Shown one piece after another: positions 48,872 through 57,128 of a stretch of 57,243 nt of DNA. Source of the DNA: RECO01 sp050485385 (GTDB lineage Bacteria; Pseudomonadota; Alphaproteobacteria; Geminicoccales; Geminicoccaceae); NCBI GenBank assembly GCA_050485385.1, contig JBJHBG010000011.1:1-57243 (forward strand), given 5' to 3'. The first letter of the stretch is position 1, and each line of letters begins with the position of its first letter. The position numbers were made by a program, and so were the translations under genes. A model generated the notes under the pieces. That model was not told the origin of the DNA. It saw only the letters and a list, made by a program, of their open reading frames with translations, and searched no databases.

Positions 48872-49920
48872 CGCCGCGTCTCCGCCACCGGTACGGTCTC
48901 GCTCGCGCTGACCTTGGTGGCGGGCTCCGGGCGGTCGAGACCGGCCACGGCGCGTGCCACGAGATCGGAATAAAGGCCGACGATACCCCGTGGCGCGAAG
49001 ATCACCGTCAGTATCGTGATCGCCCCCACCAACAGCAGATAGTGATCCCAGTAGAGAGAGAGTTCCTCGCGAACGAGGATCAAGGCGCCAGCCCCGACCA
49101 GCGGCCCGAGCAGCGTGCCGGAACCGCCGACGATCGCCCAGACCACGGCTTCGCCGGAAACATGGTAGAACATGTAGGAGGCCGAGGCGTAGCGGCCGAA
49201 GAGCGCGAAGAGCGCCCCGGCCACCCCGGCGAAGAAGCCGGCGACCACGAAAGAAGCGAGCCTCAGCGCATAGACGTTGATGCCGATCAGCTCGGCCCGT
49301 ACGGCGTTCTCGCGAATCGCAACCAGGGCGCGGCCGAAGGGACTCGCCAACAGGCGAGCCTTGAGCAGAAAGCAGCCGCCGACCACCGAAAGGATGAACA
49401 GGTACTGCACCGTCGGATCGGTGAGGTCGACCCGGTGATCGCCCCAGACGAACATCGGCGGCAAGGTGAAGGCGAGCCCGTCGTCGCCGCCCGTCAGCGG
49501 CTTCATCGTCAGGGCCAGGAAATAGAAGATCAGCGAGAACACGACGGTGATGATGGCGAAGTAGTGCCATGTGAGGCGGACCGCCAACGCCCCGGCGACC
49601 CCGGCCATCAGGACGGCGACGACGACACCGAAACCGAAGGCCGGCCAAAAGCCCAGGCCGAGCTTGTCGATGCCGATGGCCACGCCGTACATCCCGACGC
49701 CGAAGTAAAGTGCCTGACCGAACGACAGGAGCCCCGTGTAGCCGAACAGGAGGTTCACGCTCGCGGCGAGCAGCGCCCAGATCATGATCTCTGCGGTGAT
49801 CCCGACCCAGAACTCGCTGGTAACGAGGGGGAGGAGCCAAGGGGCCGTCACGAAGAACAGCACCAGGATGGCGCCCACCGTGCGGTCGATTCGGCGGGCG
49901 GCGCGGGCCGCGGGGCTCAC
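48868..49920 (-). CDS. livM: Liv-type ABC permease (LivM), 350 aa
   Basis: Inner-membrane permease. The GTG at 49920 overlaps the livH stop by 4 bp (GTGA) and gives a short cytoplasmic N-terminus before the first helix. Family blocks are WALLAASVNLLFGYTGLLSFGQALYFGVG by region, GDDGLAF, SPFGRALVAIRENAVRAELIGINVYALRL (central coupling loop, named by RALVAIRENAVRA), FAGVAGALFALF and GEAVVWAIVGGSGTLLGP. The C-terminus FAPRGIVGLYSDL is conserved. About ten membrane segments. Works with LivH. Confidence 0.94.
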   Translation of the reverse strand: MSPAARAARRIDRTVGAILVLFFVTAPWLLPLVTSEFWVGITAEIMIWALLAASVNLLFGYTGLLSFGQALYFGVGMYGVAIGIDKLGLGFWPAFGFGVVVAVLMAGVAGALAVRLTWHYFAIITVVFSLIFYFLALTMKPLTGGDDGLAFTLPPMFVWGDHRVDLTDPTVQYLFILSVVGGCFLLKARLLASPFGRALVAIRENAVRAELIGINVYALRLASFVVAGFFAGVAGALFALFGRYASASYMFYHVSGEAVVWAIVGGSGTLLGPLVGAGALILVREELSLYWDHYLLLVGAITILTVIFAPRGIVGLYSDLVARAVAGLDRPEPATKVSASETVPVAETRR

Positions 49921-50774
49921 GACGTGGCTCCGGCGAAGAGGCCCTGCGGACGCAGCAGCAGGACCGCGCTCATCAGGCACAAGGACGCGATGCGCGCGGT
50001 CACGGGGTCCGCGAAGGCGGTGATGATACCCTCCATGAAGGCCAAGAGCACCGCAGCCGCAGCCGTCCCCTGTAGATTGCCGAGACCACCGATGATCACC
50101 GCCATGAAGCAGAACGGCAGTATATCCACGCCCGTACGGAAGTCGACGGTGGTAATCGGCGCTGCCACCACCCCGCCCAGGGCCGCCAGTGCAAAACCGG
50201 TCGCGAAGGTGATGGTATAGACGCGGTCGGTCGGAATGCCGAGCGCGGTGGCGGTTTCCTTGTCATGACGCACGGCCCGCATCCAGGTGCCCATCTTGGT
50301 CCGGTGCAGGAACGAGAAGAAGCCGAGGATGCAGGCGGCGGAGATCAAGGCCGCGACGATGCGGTAGACATCGTACTCGATCCCGAACAGCGGAATGGTC
50401 TCGGTCACCGGCGGCAACAGGCGCTTGGGGGCTGGGCCAAAGGTCGCCCGCACGCTTTCCTGCAGCATGATCGAGAGCCCGAACGTCGCGACGATCGACA
50501 ACGCCGCCGCACCGCCGATCGGCACGATCACCACGCGTTGGATCAGTGCACCCAGGATCAGACCCAGAACTGGGACGATGGCGAAGGCCAGCCAGAAGTT
50601 GCCCGTCCAACTCACGATGAACCAAGCCATTACGGTGCCGACCATGAAGAAGTCGCCGTGCGCGAGGTTCACGATGTCCAACAAACCAAAGATGATCGAA
50701 AGGCCAAGCGCGATGAGCGCGATGATCAATCCCCAGATCAGGCCGTTGATGCCGAGCGCGAAGACGAGCTCCAT
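49917..50774 (-). CDS. livH: Liv-type ABC permease (LivH), 285 aa
   Basis: First gene of the liv-nitrilase operon. The ATG at 50774 has GGAG five bases upstream. LivH blocks: GLIWGLIIALIALGLSIIFG, DIVNLAHGDFFMVG (a hallmark), the coupling loop GTWMRAVRHDKETATALGI, FALAALGGVVAAPI and FMAVIIGGLGNLQGT. The C-terminus MSAVLLLRPQGLFAG is also typical. About eight membrane segments. A strong sigma70-type promoter with TTGACA lies 50-80 bp upstream, and a dyad further upstream may bind an activator. Confidence 0.94.
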   Translation of the reverse strand: MELVFALGINGLIWGLIIALIALGLSIIFGLLDIVNLAHGDFFMVGTVMAWFIVSWTGNFWLAFAIVPVLGLILGALIQRVVIVPIGGAAALSIVATFGLSIMLQESVRATFGPAPKRLLPPVTETIPLFGIEYDVYRIVAALISAACILGFFSFLHRTKMGTWMRAVRHDKETATALGIPTDRVYTITFATGFALAALGGVVAAPITTVDFRTGVDILPFCFMAVIIGGLGNLQGTAAAAVLLAFMEGIITAFADPVTARIASLCLMSAVLLLRPQGLFAGATS

Positions 50775-50823
50775 ACCGACTCCAGCAAGACGCCGATTGA
50801 CGACGGCCACACATGACATTTCG

Positions 50824-50852
50824 CTTACAAAGCCGGCACCGACGCATGTCAA
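50824..50852 (-). promoter_or_regulatory. sigma70-type promoter of liv-nitrilase operon
   Basis: On the minus strand, a perfect TTGACA -35 (50852-50847), a 17-bp spacer and TGTAAG -10 (50829-50824; four of six consensus positions). The predicted transcription start is near 50817, about 43 bases before the livH ATG. This is the best-looking promoter pair in the window. Confidence 0.65.
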
Positions 50853-50874
50853 CGAAGAAGTTCGCACGCAAAAA

Positions 50875-50888
50875 CTGCAGAAATGCAG
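50875..50888. promoter_or_regulatory. dyad centred about -64 of the liv promoter
   Basis: CTGCA-GAAA-TGCAG has perfect 5-bp arms and 4 central bases. Its centre is about 64 bp upstream of the predicted transcription start of livH, the usual place for the recognition site of a LysR-type activator. The LysR gene at 43796-44761 is the obvious candidate partner, but no direct evidence links them. Confidence 0.45.
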
Positions 50889-50982
50889 CTTCTGAGGTTC
50901 GGTTCCGAGCGTTGCAGACCGCGCAGATCGGCGATGGACGCGCTATCGGGCCGGTGCTCGCGGCCATGCGCCCGTTTCTGGG

Positions 50983-51343
50983 CTACCGGCCTTGCCGCAT
51001 CGCCGCCTCGAGGAACGCGACCTCGTGTGCGGCGATCCATGATTCGTCGGCTCGGCTCAGATCGACGAGCGGCGTAACCTCGTCGAGGGCGTCGGCCTCG
51101 TACGTCTCGACCCAGCCGCGACCGCCGCCGGGTCGTCCGTCTTCGCCAGCCCGGGCAGCGTCTCAGCCGTCAGGAGCCGCGGCGCGACCCGGCGCTCGAG
51201 CCGCGACGCGGGGGGTGCGGCGTCTTGCCATGGCTTCCATCCTTCGACCGCCCGGCTACCCGGTCACTTCCAACCCGTCCCATCGTCCGGCACCACTCCA
51301 CGACCGGGGCGTCGTTGCTGGCCGATCGAGATGCAAGGACCAT
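50983..51343 (-). pseudogene. frameshifted gene remnant of unknown family
   Basis: Part of the 625-bp gap between livH and mnhG. Reading the minus strand, protein-like segments occur in successive different frames: SNDAPVVEWCRTMGRVGSD from an ATG at 51343, then AVEGWKPWQDAAPP and LLTAETLPGLAKTDDPAAVAA, then WVETYEADALDEVTPLVDLS and ADESWIAAHEVAFLEAAM ending at a TAG (50983). Codon usage and amino acid composition are natural within each segment and stop at each frame change. A decayed gene is the simplest reading. I do not recognise the family. The other half of the gap holds the livH promoter and dyad. Confidence 0.4.
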
Positions 51344-51399
51344 CGCGGTTCTTCCGGACAGCGAGAAAGCGGCGTGAACCTGCAATCGATGACTCGCGC

Positions 51400-51723
51400 T
51401 CAGTCCGAGCGTTCGGGAGGGCGGTGGCTCCACGGCTTGATCCCGCAGCGCCAAGCCGAGCGGCCGATCAAGTGGGCGCCGATGGGGGCCGTCAGGACGA
51501 TGAAGGCGAAGATGGCGAGCCCCTTGCCGACGACGCTCGCCTCGCCGCCGACCAGGACCAGCGAGAGCACGATCAGGCCGACGCCGAGGGTGCCGGCCTT
51601 GGTCGAGGCGTGCATGCGGATGTAGACGTCCGGCATGCGGAGGAGACCGAGTGCGGCGGCGAAGGCGAGAAAGCCGCCCAGCATCAGCAGGACGGCCGCG
51701 ACGGCCTCGATGACCATGGTCAT
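51400..51723 (-). CDS. mnhG: Mrp/Mnh antiporter subunit G
   Basis: Smallest membrane subunit group of the multisubunit Na+(K+)/H+ antiporter. Three hydrophobic segments; conserved block LGLLRMPDVYIRMHASTKAGTLG is the family signature (RMPDVYxRMHAxTKxxTLG). 107 aa is normal. The C-terminal 20 residues are polar. ATG at 51723 overlaps the mnhF stop (ATGA). Last gene of the operon; no terminator hairpin was seen after it. Confidence 0.94.
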   Translation of the reverse strand: MTMVIEAVAAVLLMLGGFLAFAAALGLLRMPDVYIRMHASTKAGTLGVGLIVLSLVLVGGEASVVGKGLAIFAFIVLTAPIGAHLIGRSAWRCGIKPWSHRPPERSD

Positions 51724-52037
51724 GGGCTCGCATCCTCCTTGCTCTGCGGCGAGCGGTCGATGAAGCGGGCGAAGGCGATGGTGGCGAGGAACGCCACCAG
51801 TGCCAGGGCCACCGCCGCATCGAGATAGGCGTTCACGCCGCTCGCGAGGGCGAAGAGGGTGAGGAACGCCACCAGCAGCATGGCGAGCAGGTCGAGCGCC
51901 ACGACGCGGTCGGGCAGCGTCGGGCCGCGGATCAGGCGGATCGTCGCGAGGACGAGGGCGGCGATGATGAACAGGGCCGCGATGTCCATCGCGAGGCCCA
52001 TGATCCAGGACAGGTCGTGGCGGTGCTCCATGATCAT
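51720..52037 (-). CDS. mnhF: Mrp/Mnh antiporter subunit F
   Basis: Three-helix membrane subunit of the antiporter, 105 aa. Conserved features are IRLIRGPTLPDRVVALD after the first helix, the standard MnhF/PhaF motif with the conserved Asp, and YLDAAVALALVAFLATIAFARF at the end. The ATG at 52037 overlaps the mnhE stop by 4 bp and gives a slightly longer N-terminus (MIMEHRHDLSW) than usual; an internal ATG at the start of MDIAALF is an alternative. Confidence 0.93.
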   Translation of the reverse strand: MIMEHRHDLSWIMGLAMDIAALFIIAALVLATIRLIRGPTLPDRVVALDLLAMLLVAFLTLFALASGVNAYLDAAVALALVAFLATIAFARFIDRSPQSKEDASP

Positions 52038-52507
52038 CGCAGCGCCTCGATCACGCGCCGTTCCATGCCGCGCTTCAGGTCGCGGATGGTCTCTTCCGGG
52101 TCGTCGACGAACATGGCGTGGATCAGCAGGTAGCGCCGCTCGGGATCGACGTCGACGGTGAGCGTGCCGGGGGTCAGGGAAATGAGGTTCCCCGTCAGCA
52201 TGATCTCGATGTCCTCGGTCGCGTCCAGTGGCATGCGGATCATCTGCGGCCGCGAGCGCATGCTGGGCGTGAGGATTTCCCACACCACGGCGATGCTGGA
52301 GCGCGTCAAGTCGTACAGGAAGTAGGCGATCAGCCCGATCGTCGCGAAGGTCCGACGGAAGTAGTCGGTCGGCCCGAAGAGCTGGCGGGTGGCGTAGAGA
52401 CTGACGAACCCGCCGGCATAGCCGAGCAGCAGGTTCGTGCCGTCGAAGCTGCCGGATACCGCGACCCAGCCGCCGGCGATCATCAGGTTGATGGCGAAGA
52501 GGTTCAT
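52034..52507 (-). CDS. mnhE: Mrp/Mnh antiporter subunit E
   Basis: Membrane plus cytoplasmic-domain subunit, 157 aa. Two N-terminal hydrophobic stretches are followed by YFLYDLTRSSIAVVWEIL and the soluble part with LTGNLISLTPGTLTVDVDPERRYLLIHAMFVDD by region. The SLTPGTLTVDV stretch is diagnostic for MnhE/PhaE. The ATG at 52507 overlaps the mnhD stop. The subunit is needed for assembly of the complex. Confidence 0.94.
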   Translation of the reverse strand: MNLFAINLMIAGGWVAVSGSFDGTNLLLGYAGGFVSLYATRQLFGPTDYFRRTFATIGLIAYFLYDLTRSSIAVVWEILTPSMRSRPQMIRMPLDATEDIEIMLTGNLISLTPGTLTVDVDPERRYLLIHAMFVDDPEETIRDLKRGMERRVIEALR

Positions 52508-54000
52508 GGGCGCTCTCCGAGCACGGCGCGCACGTACGCCTCGGGATCGACGAGTTGGGCGGCCGCCTCCGCCGCCACGTCGTAGAACGGTGCGGTGACG
52601 AGGCCGATCGCGACCGTGATGGCGGCCAGGAACACGATCGGCCCGACGAGCACGGCCATCTCGGTCCGCGTCAGCGTCAGCTTGGCGGCGCCGGCGGCGT
52701 CCGGGTGCGGCTTCCAGAACGCCTCGAGCCAGATCTTCGACATGGAGTAGATGGTGAGCAGGCCGACCAAGAGGGCGACGAACGCCACCGTGTAGGACTG
52801 CGCCTCCAGGCTCGCCTGGATGATGACGAGCTTGGCCCAGAACCCGGAGAGGGGCGGAATGCCCGCCAGCGACAGCGCCGGGATGAGGAACAGCACGGCG
52901 AGCCAGGGGGCGCGCTGCCAAAGCCCGCCGATCTGCGCAAGGTCTTCCGAGCCCGTCAGCCGCTTCACCACGCCCCCGACCAGGAACAGGTTCGCTTTCA
53001 CCACGATGTGGTGGATGATGTAGAAGATGCCGCCGACCAGCGCCAACGGCGTGAACAGCGCCAAGCCCAGCACCATGTAGCCGATCTGGCTGATGATGTG
53101 GAACGACAGGATGCGGCGGATGTCGTTCTGCGCTGCGGCACCGAGCACGCCCGTCAGCATGGTGAGCGCCGAAACCGTGATCAACAGCCCTTGGATCTGC
53201 GGCATCTCGGTGTCGTAGATCAGCGTGAAGACGCGGATCAGCGCGTAGACGCCAACCTTGGTCAACAGCGCCGAGAACACCGACGACACGGTGACGGCAG
53301 GCGTGTGGTACGACGCCGGCAGCCAGAAGAAGACCGGAAACAGTGCCGCCTTCACGCCGAAGGCGAAGAGGAACATGGCGGCGGTGGTCAGGACGACGGT
53401 CTGGTTCTCCAGCCCGTGCACCGCTCCGCGCAGGTCCGCCATGTTGAGCGTGCCGGTCGCGCCGTAGAGCAGGCCCACGCCGGTGAGGAAGGCGATGGTC
53501 GAGATCAGGTTGAGGACGACGTACTTGATCGCCCCGTCGAGCTGCGCCTTGCGCCCGCCGAGGCCCAGGAGCCCGAACGAGGCGATGAGCATCACCTCGA
53601 ACCAGACGTAGAGGTTGAAGATGTCGCCGGTGAGGAAGGCGCCGCAGACGCCGGCGAGCAGCGAGTGCAACAGCATGTGGTAGCCGATGCGCTCCTTCTC
53701 GGCGCCGATCTCGCCGAGGCCGTAGACGGTGGTCGCGACCGCGATGATGCCGGTGATCACCACCATCGAGGCGGCGAAGAGGTCGGCGACCAGCACGATG
53801 CCGAAGGGCGGGATCCAGCCGCCCATGGCGGCGGCGATCGGTCCTTGCTCCAGGACGGCCGCACCGAGGGCGAGGCTCGCGATCAGGAGCGCCACGGCAC
53901 CGCCGACGCTGAGCCAGCGCTGCAGCCTCTGGTCGTGGCGCGCGAGGAAACAGGCGATTGCCGTCAGGAACGGGATGATCAGCGGGGCGGTCAAAAGCAC
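52504..54000 (-). CDS. mnhD: Mrp/Mnh antiporter subunit D
   Basis: NuoM/N-like proton-translocating subunit, 498 aa, with about fourteen membrane helices. The start is GTG at 54000 with AAGG about 10 bases upstream. Conserved blocks: FNLYVWFEVMLIASFGLLGLGG, containing the essential glutamate of the family; AALFPVFFWLPASYHTPAVTVSSVFSALLTKVGVYALIRVF by region, with the conserved lysine in LLTKVGVYA; and LSFHIISQIGYMVLG. It forms the antiporter core with MnhA. Confidence 0.96.
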   Translation of the reverse strand: MLLTAPLIIPFLTAIACFLARHDQRLQRWLSVGGAVALLIASLALGAAVLEQGPIAAAMGGWIPPFGIVLVADLFAASMVVITGIIAVATTVYGLGEIGAEKERIGYHMLLHSLLAGVCGAFLTGDIFNLYVWFEVMLIASFGLLGLGGRKAQLDGAIKYVVLNLISTIAFLTGVGLLYGATGTLNMADLRGAVHGLENQTVVLTTAAMFLFAFGVKAALFPVFFWLPASYHTPAVTVSSVFSALLTKVGVYALIRVFTLIYDTEMPQIQGLLITVSALTMLTGVLGAAAQNDIRRILSFHIISQIGYMVLGLALFTPLALVGGIFYIIHHIVVKANLFLVGGVVKRLTGSEDLAQIGGLWQRAPWLAVLFLIPALSLAGIPPLSGFWAKLVIIQASLEAQSYTVAFVALLVGLLTIYSMSKIWLEAFWKPHPDAAGAAKLTLTRTEMAVLVGPIVFLAAITVAIGLVTAPFYDVAAEAAAQLVDPEAYVRAVLGERP

Positions 54001-54005
54001 GGCGG

Positions 54006-54368
54006 TCAGCCTTCGTCGGTACGCGGCTCGGCGACCCGCATCTCGTCACCCTCGACCGTGCCGAGGGCCTGAAAGGTGCGGTGGACGAGCACGAGGGCGA
54101 AGGCCAGAAGGCCGAAGCCGATCACGATGGCGGTGAGCACGAGGGCCTGCGGCAGCGCGTTGGCCACCGGCCCGTCGGGAGCGTAGGCGCCCTCGGCGAT
54201 CAGCGACGGCGCCGCGTAGCTGAGTCGGCCGGCCGTGAAGATCACGAGGTTGGCGGCGTTCGACAGCAGCACCAGACCGAACAGGAAACGGACCATGTGT
54301 CCGCTGAGCATCAGGTACAGGCTGGCGGCGACCATCACGCCGATGAGGATGGCGAGGGCGGGTTCCAC
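54006..54368 (-). CDS. mnhC: Mrp/Mnh antiporter subunit C
   Basis: NuoK-like subunit with three membrane segments, 120 aa. The GTG at 54368 has GAGG about 9 bases upstream and lies 4 bp after the mnhB stop. The conserved second helix region is HMVRFLFGLVLLSNAANLVIF and the third QALVLTAIVIGFGLLAFALVLVHR (described by region), the latter with the NuoK-type ALVLTAIVI. The C-terminal 20 residues are polar and variable. Confidence 0.94.
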   Translation of the reverse strand: MEPALAILIGVMVAASLYLMLSGHMVRFLFGLVLLSNAANLVIFTAGRLSYAAPSLIAEGAYAPDGPVANALPQALVLTAIVIGFGLLAFALVLVHRTFQALGTVEGDEMRVAEPRTDEG

Positions 54369-54372
54369 CGGC

Positions 54373-54828
54373 TCATTCCTCGATGTCGATGTGGTCGGGA
54401 TGGGCGACGTCGTCCTCGAGCGCGAACAGGATGGTGAGGACGGAGCCGACGACGACGAGATAGACGCCGATGTCGAACAGCAGCACCGAGCCGATGGGCA
54501 CCCCGGCGGTGCCACCGTCGGGCGATGGCCCGTAGAACGGCCACATGCCCTTGAGGAACGCGCCGTCCAGCACCTGACCCCAGATGCCGGCGAGGAGCGC
54601 TGCCCCGAGGCCGAGGATGGCGACGGTCGGCGGCTGCACGCGCAACGCACGGATCGCCGCCTTGACGCTCGTCGCCTTGGCGTAGAGGGCGAAGGCGGTG
54701 GCGCCCACCAAGCCACCGATGAAGCCGCCGCCGGGCTCGTTGTGGCCGCGCAGGAGGATGAACAGCGAGAAGGCGATCATCAACGGCGTGACGATGCGCG
54801 CCGCGGCGGTGAGGATGATCGAGTTCAT
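54373..54828 (-). CDS. mnhB: Mrp/Mnh antiporter subunit B
   Basis: Four-helix membrane subunit, 151 aa. The family signature RGHNEPGGGFIGGLVGATAFALY follows the first helix. A later block PIGSVLLFDIGVYLVVVGSVL is also typical. The ATG at 54828 overlaps the mnhA stop by 4 bp. The C-terminus is acidic (DDVAHPDHIDIEE). Together with the end of MnhA it forms the NuoJ-like part of the complex. Confidence 0.95.
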   Translation of the reverse strand: MNSIILTAAARIVTPLMIAFSLFILLRGHNEPGGGFIGGLVGATAFALYAKATSVKAAIRALRVQPPTVAILGLGAALLAGIWGQVLDGAFLKGMWPFYGPSPDGGTAGVPIGSVLLFDIGVYLVVVGSVLTILFALEDDVAHPDHIDIEE

Positions 54829-57128
54829 CGGTTCTCCTCCGTCGGGGCAGGGCGTTCCGGCTTGATGCGCAAGAGGGCGAGGGCACCGATGGCCGCGATG
54901 ACGACCACGGCGATCTCGCCGAAGGTGTCGAGTGCCCGGAAGTCGACCAGGATGACGTTGACGACGTTGCGCCCGAAGGCCGCGGGCGCGCTTTCGGCCT
55001 CGAAGTAGCTCGTGACGTACCGGTCCAGATCGGTTTCGAGCACGGCGAGGAGCGACACGGTCACGCCGGCGCCCATCACCGTGGCGATCGCCGCATGACC
55101 CCAGCGCGGGCCCTTCTCCCAGTGCGGCACGGCGGTACGCAGGCGCGGCAGCTTCAACAGCGCGACGACGACGATGACGACGAACAGGGTCTCCACCAGG
55201 AGCTGGGTCATGGCGACGTCGATGGCGCCGTAGAGCACGAAGAAGGCGGCGATGGCGATGCCGACCACGCCGAGGGCCACGATGGCGATCAGCCGCGAGC
55301 GCGTGACGGCAACCGCGATCGTGCCGAAGGCGATGAGGCCGAGGATGGTCCAGTCGATCAGCGGCAGCGCTTGCAGCGTCGGCATGCCGATGCCGCCGCC
55401 GAGGACGATCGCCGTCCACAAGAGGATCGCGAAGGTGAGCGTGGTCCAGTAGATGTAGCGCGTCACCTCGCCCGACTGGATCAGCCGGGTCTGCCAAGCT
55501 GCGACGTCCTTCAGGCACCTGAGGAGCCAGTCGTAGCCCCATTCCGCATCCCAGATGCCGCGCGCCTCGGCCCGCGCGAGCCCGGCGCGAATGCGTGGCA
55601 GACGGACGTAGATCAACGCACCTGCCGCCAACGTCAGCGCGCTCAACAAGAGCGGCAGGTTGAACCCGTGCCAGAGCGCCACGCTGACGTTCACCGGGGC
55701 GGCGTAGATCGCGGTCGCCGTCGGTGTCACGAGATAGACGTCGGCGAGGCTCGGCAGGAGGCCCAGGATCAGCCCGCCGAAGGCCAGCACCGCCGGGCCG
55801 ATCCACATGCCGAGCGGCGGTTCGCCCGCCTTCTCCGACGCCTCGGTCGGCGGACCGACGAACGGCTTGAGCGCCACGGCGGCGGCGATGGCGACCATCA
55901 TGGCGCTGGCTGAAAAGGCGAACGCTGCGACGAGCCACGGCACCACGGGTGCGCCGACCGCCGCCTCGTAGATCAACTCCTTGCCGATGAAGCCGAACAA
56001 AGGCGGCAGGCCCGCCATCGACAGGCCGGCAAGGGCGGCGATCAGCCAGGTCGCCCGCATTTTGGGGCCGAGGCCGCCCAAGAGGTCGACCTCGCGGGTA
56101 CCGGCCTTCTTGTCGAGGATGCCGACGGTGAGGAAGAGGGCGGCCTTGTAGAAGGCGTGAACGACGAGGAACGCGGCGGCGGCGCCGATGGCATAGCTGT
56201 GCCCCGCACCGATCATCATGGTGAGCGCGCCCAGCGCCATCACCGTGGTGTAGGCCAGCGCCAGTTTCAGGTCGGTCTGGCGCAGCGACCACACCGAGGC
56301 GAGCACGGCCGTGACGCCGCCGAACAGGACGAGGGTCCAGAACCAGAGATCGGTGGCACCGAGCGTCGGGTTCAGCCGCGCCATCAGGTAGACGCCCGCC
56401 TTCACCATGGTGGCGGAGTGCAGGTAGGCGCTGACCGGGGTGGGGGCCGCCATCGCGTTCGGCAGCCAGAAATGGAACGGGAACTGCGCCGACTTGGTGA
56501 AGCAGCCGAGCAGGACCAAGACGAGGATGGCGACGTAGTAGCCGCTATCCAGGATGGCCTGGCGATGGGCGGCCATCTCGGAGGCCTCGAGCGTGCCGGT
56601 GACGATGCCCATCAAGAGGACGCCCGCGAGCAGGGCCAATCCGCCGGCGGCGGTCACCAGCAGCGCCTGCAGCGCCTTCGCCCGCGCATCCGCCTTCTCG
56701 TGGTCGAAGCCGACCAGGAGGAACGAGGTGACCGTGGTCAGCTCCCAGAAGACGAACATGACGACGAGGTTGTCGGCAACCACGAGGCCGAGCATCGACA
56801 GCTCGAACAGGACGAGCAGCGTCATCAACCGCCAGAGCCGGGGGTCGGTCTTGAAGTAGGCCGCGGTGTAGAGCAGCACCAAGGCACCGATGCCGGTGAT
56901 CAGCAGGGCGAAGACGAGGGCGAGACCGTCGATCAGGAAGGATAGCTCGACCCCCATCCCCGGAATCCAGGGCCAGGCGTAGCGGATGACCTCACCGGCG
57001 CCGATGGCCGGCAGATAGGTTGCGAACCACGCGAAGACTGCGGCCGAGCCGACTGCGGGTGCGAGGCGCCAAACGGCTTCGGCGGCGCCGCTGGCAGCGG
57101 GTCGTTCGGACGAGGCGACGGCAGGCAA
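54825..57128 (-). CDS. mnhA: Mrp/Mnh antiporter subunit A
   Basis: Largest subunit (767 aa), NuoL-like, with about twenty membrane segments. The start is TTG at 57128, supported by GGAG 9 bases upstream; no ATG lies nearby in frame. Core motifs: VMFVFWELTTVTSFLLVGF with the essential glutamate, FPFHFWLPNAMAAPTPVSAYLHSATMVKAGVYLMARL by region with the conserved lysine, and HAFYKAALFLTVGILD. The C-terminal part carries the MrpB-like extension (IDVAMTQLLVETLFVV, then VNVILVDFRALDTFGEI). It heads the complete A-B-C-D-E-F-G operon, whose product extrudes Na+ or K+ against protons for pH and salt tolerance. Confidence 0.96.
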   Translation of the reverse strand: MPAVASSERPAASGAAEAVWRLAPAVGSAAVFAWFATYLPAIGAGEVIRYAWPWIPGMGVELSFLIDGLALVFALLITGIGALVLLYTAAYFKTDPRLWRLMTLLVLFELSMLGLVVADNLVVMFVFWELTTVTSFLLVGFDHEKADARAKALQALLVTAAGGLALLAGVLLMGIVTGTLEASEMAAHRQAILDSGYYVAILVLVLLGCFTKSAQFPFHFWLPNAMAAPTPVSAYLHSATMVKAGVYLMARLNPTLGATDLWFWTLVLFGGVTAVLASVWSLRQTDLKLALAYTTVMALGALTMMIGAGHSYAIGAAAAFLVVHAFYKAALFLTVGILDKKAGTREVDLLGGLGPKMRATWLIAALAGLSMAGLPPLFGFIGKELIYEAAVGAPVVPWLVAAFAFSASAMMVAIAAAVALKPFVGPPTEASEKAGEPPLGMWIGPAVLAFGGLILGLLPSLADVYLVTPTATAIYAAPVNVSVALWHGFNLPLLLSALTLAAGALIYVRLPRIRAGLARAEARGIWDAEWGYDWLLRCLKDVAAWQTRLIQSGEVTRYIYWTTLTFAILLWTAIVLGGGIGMPTLQALPLIDWTILGLIAFGTIAVAVTRSRLIAIVALGVVGIAIAAFFVLYGAIDVAMTQLLVETLFVVIVVVALLKLPRLRTAVPHWEKGPRWGHAAIATVMGAGVTVSLLAVLETDLDRYVTSYFEAESAPAAFGRNVVNVILVDFRALDTFGEIAVVVIAAIGALALLRIKPERPAPTEENR

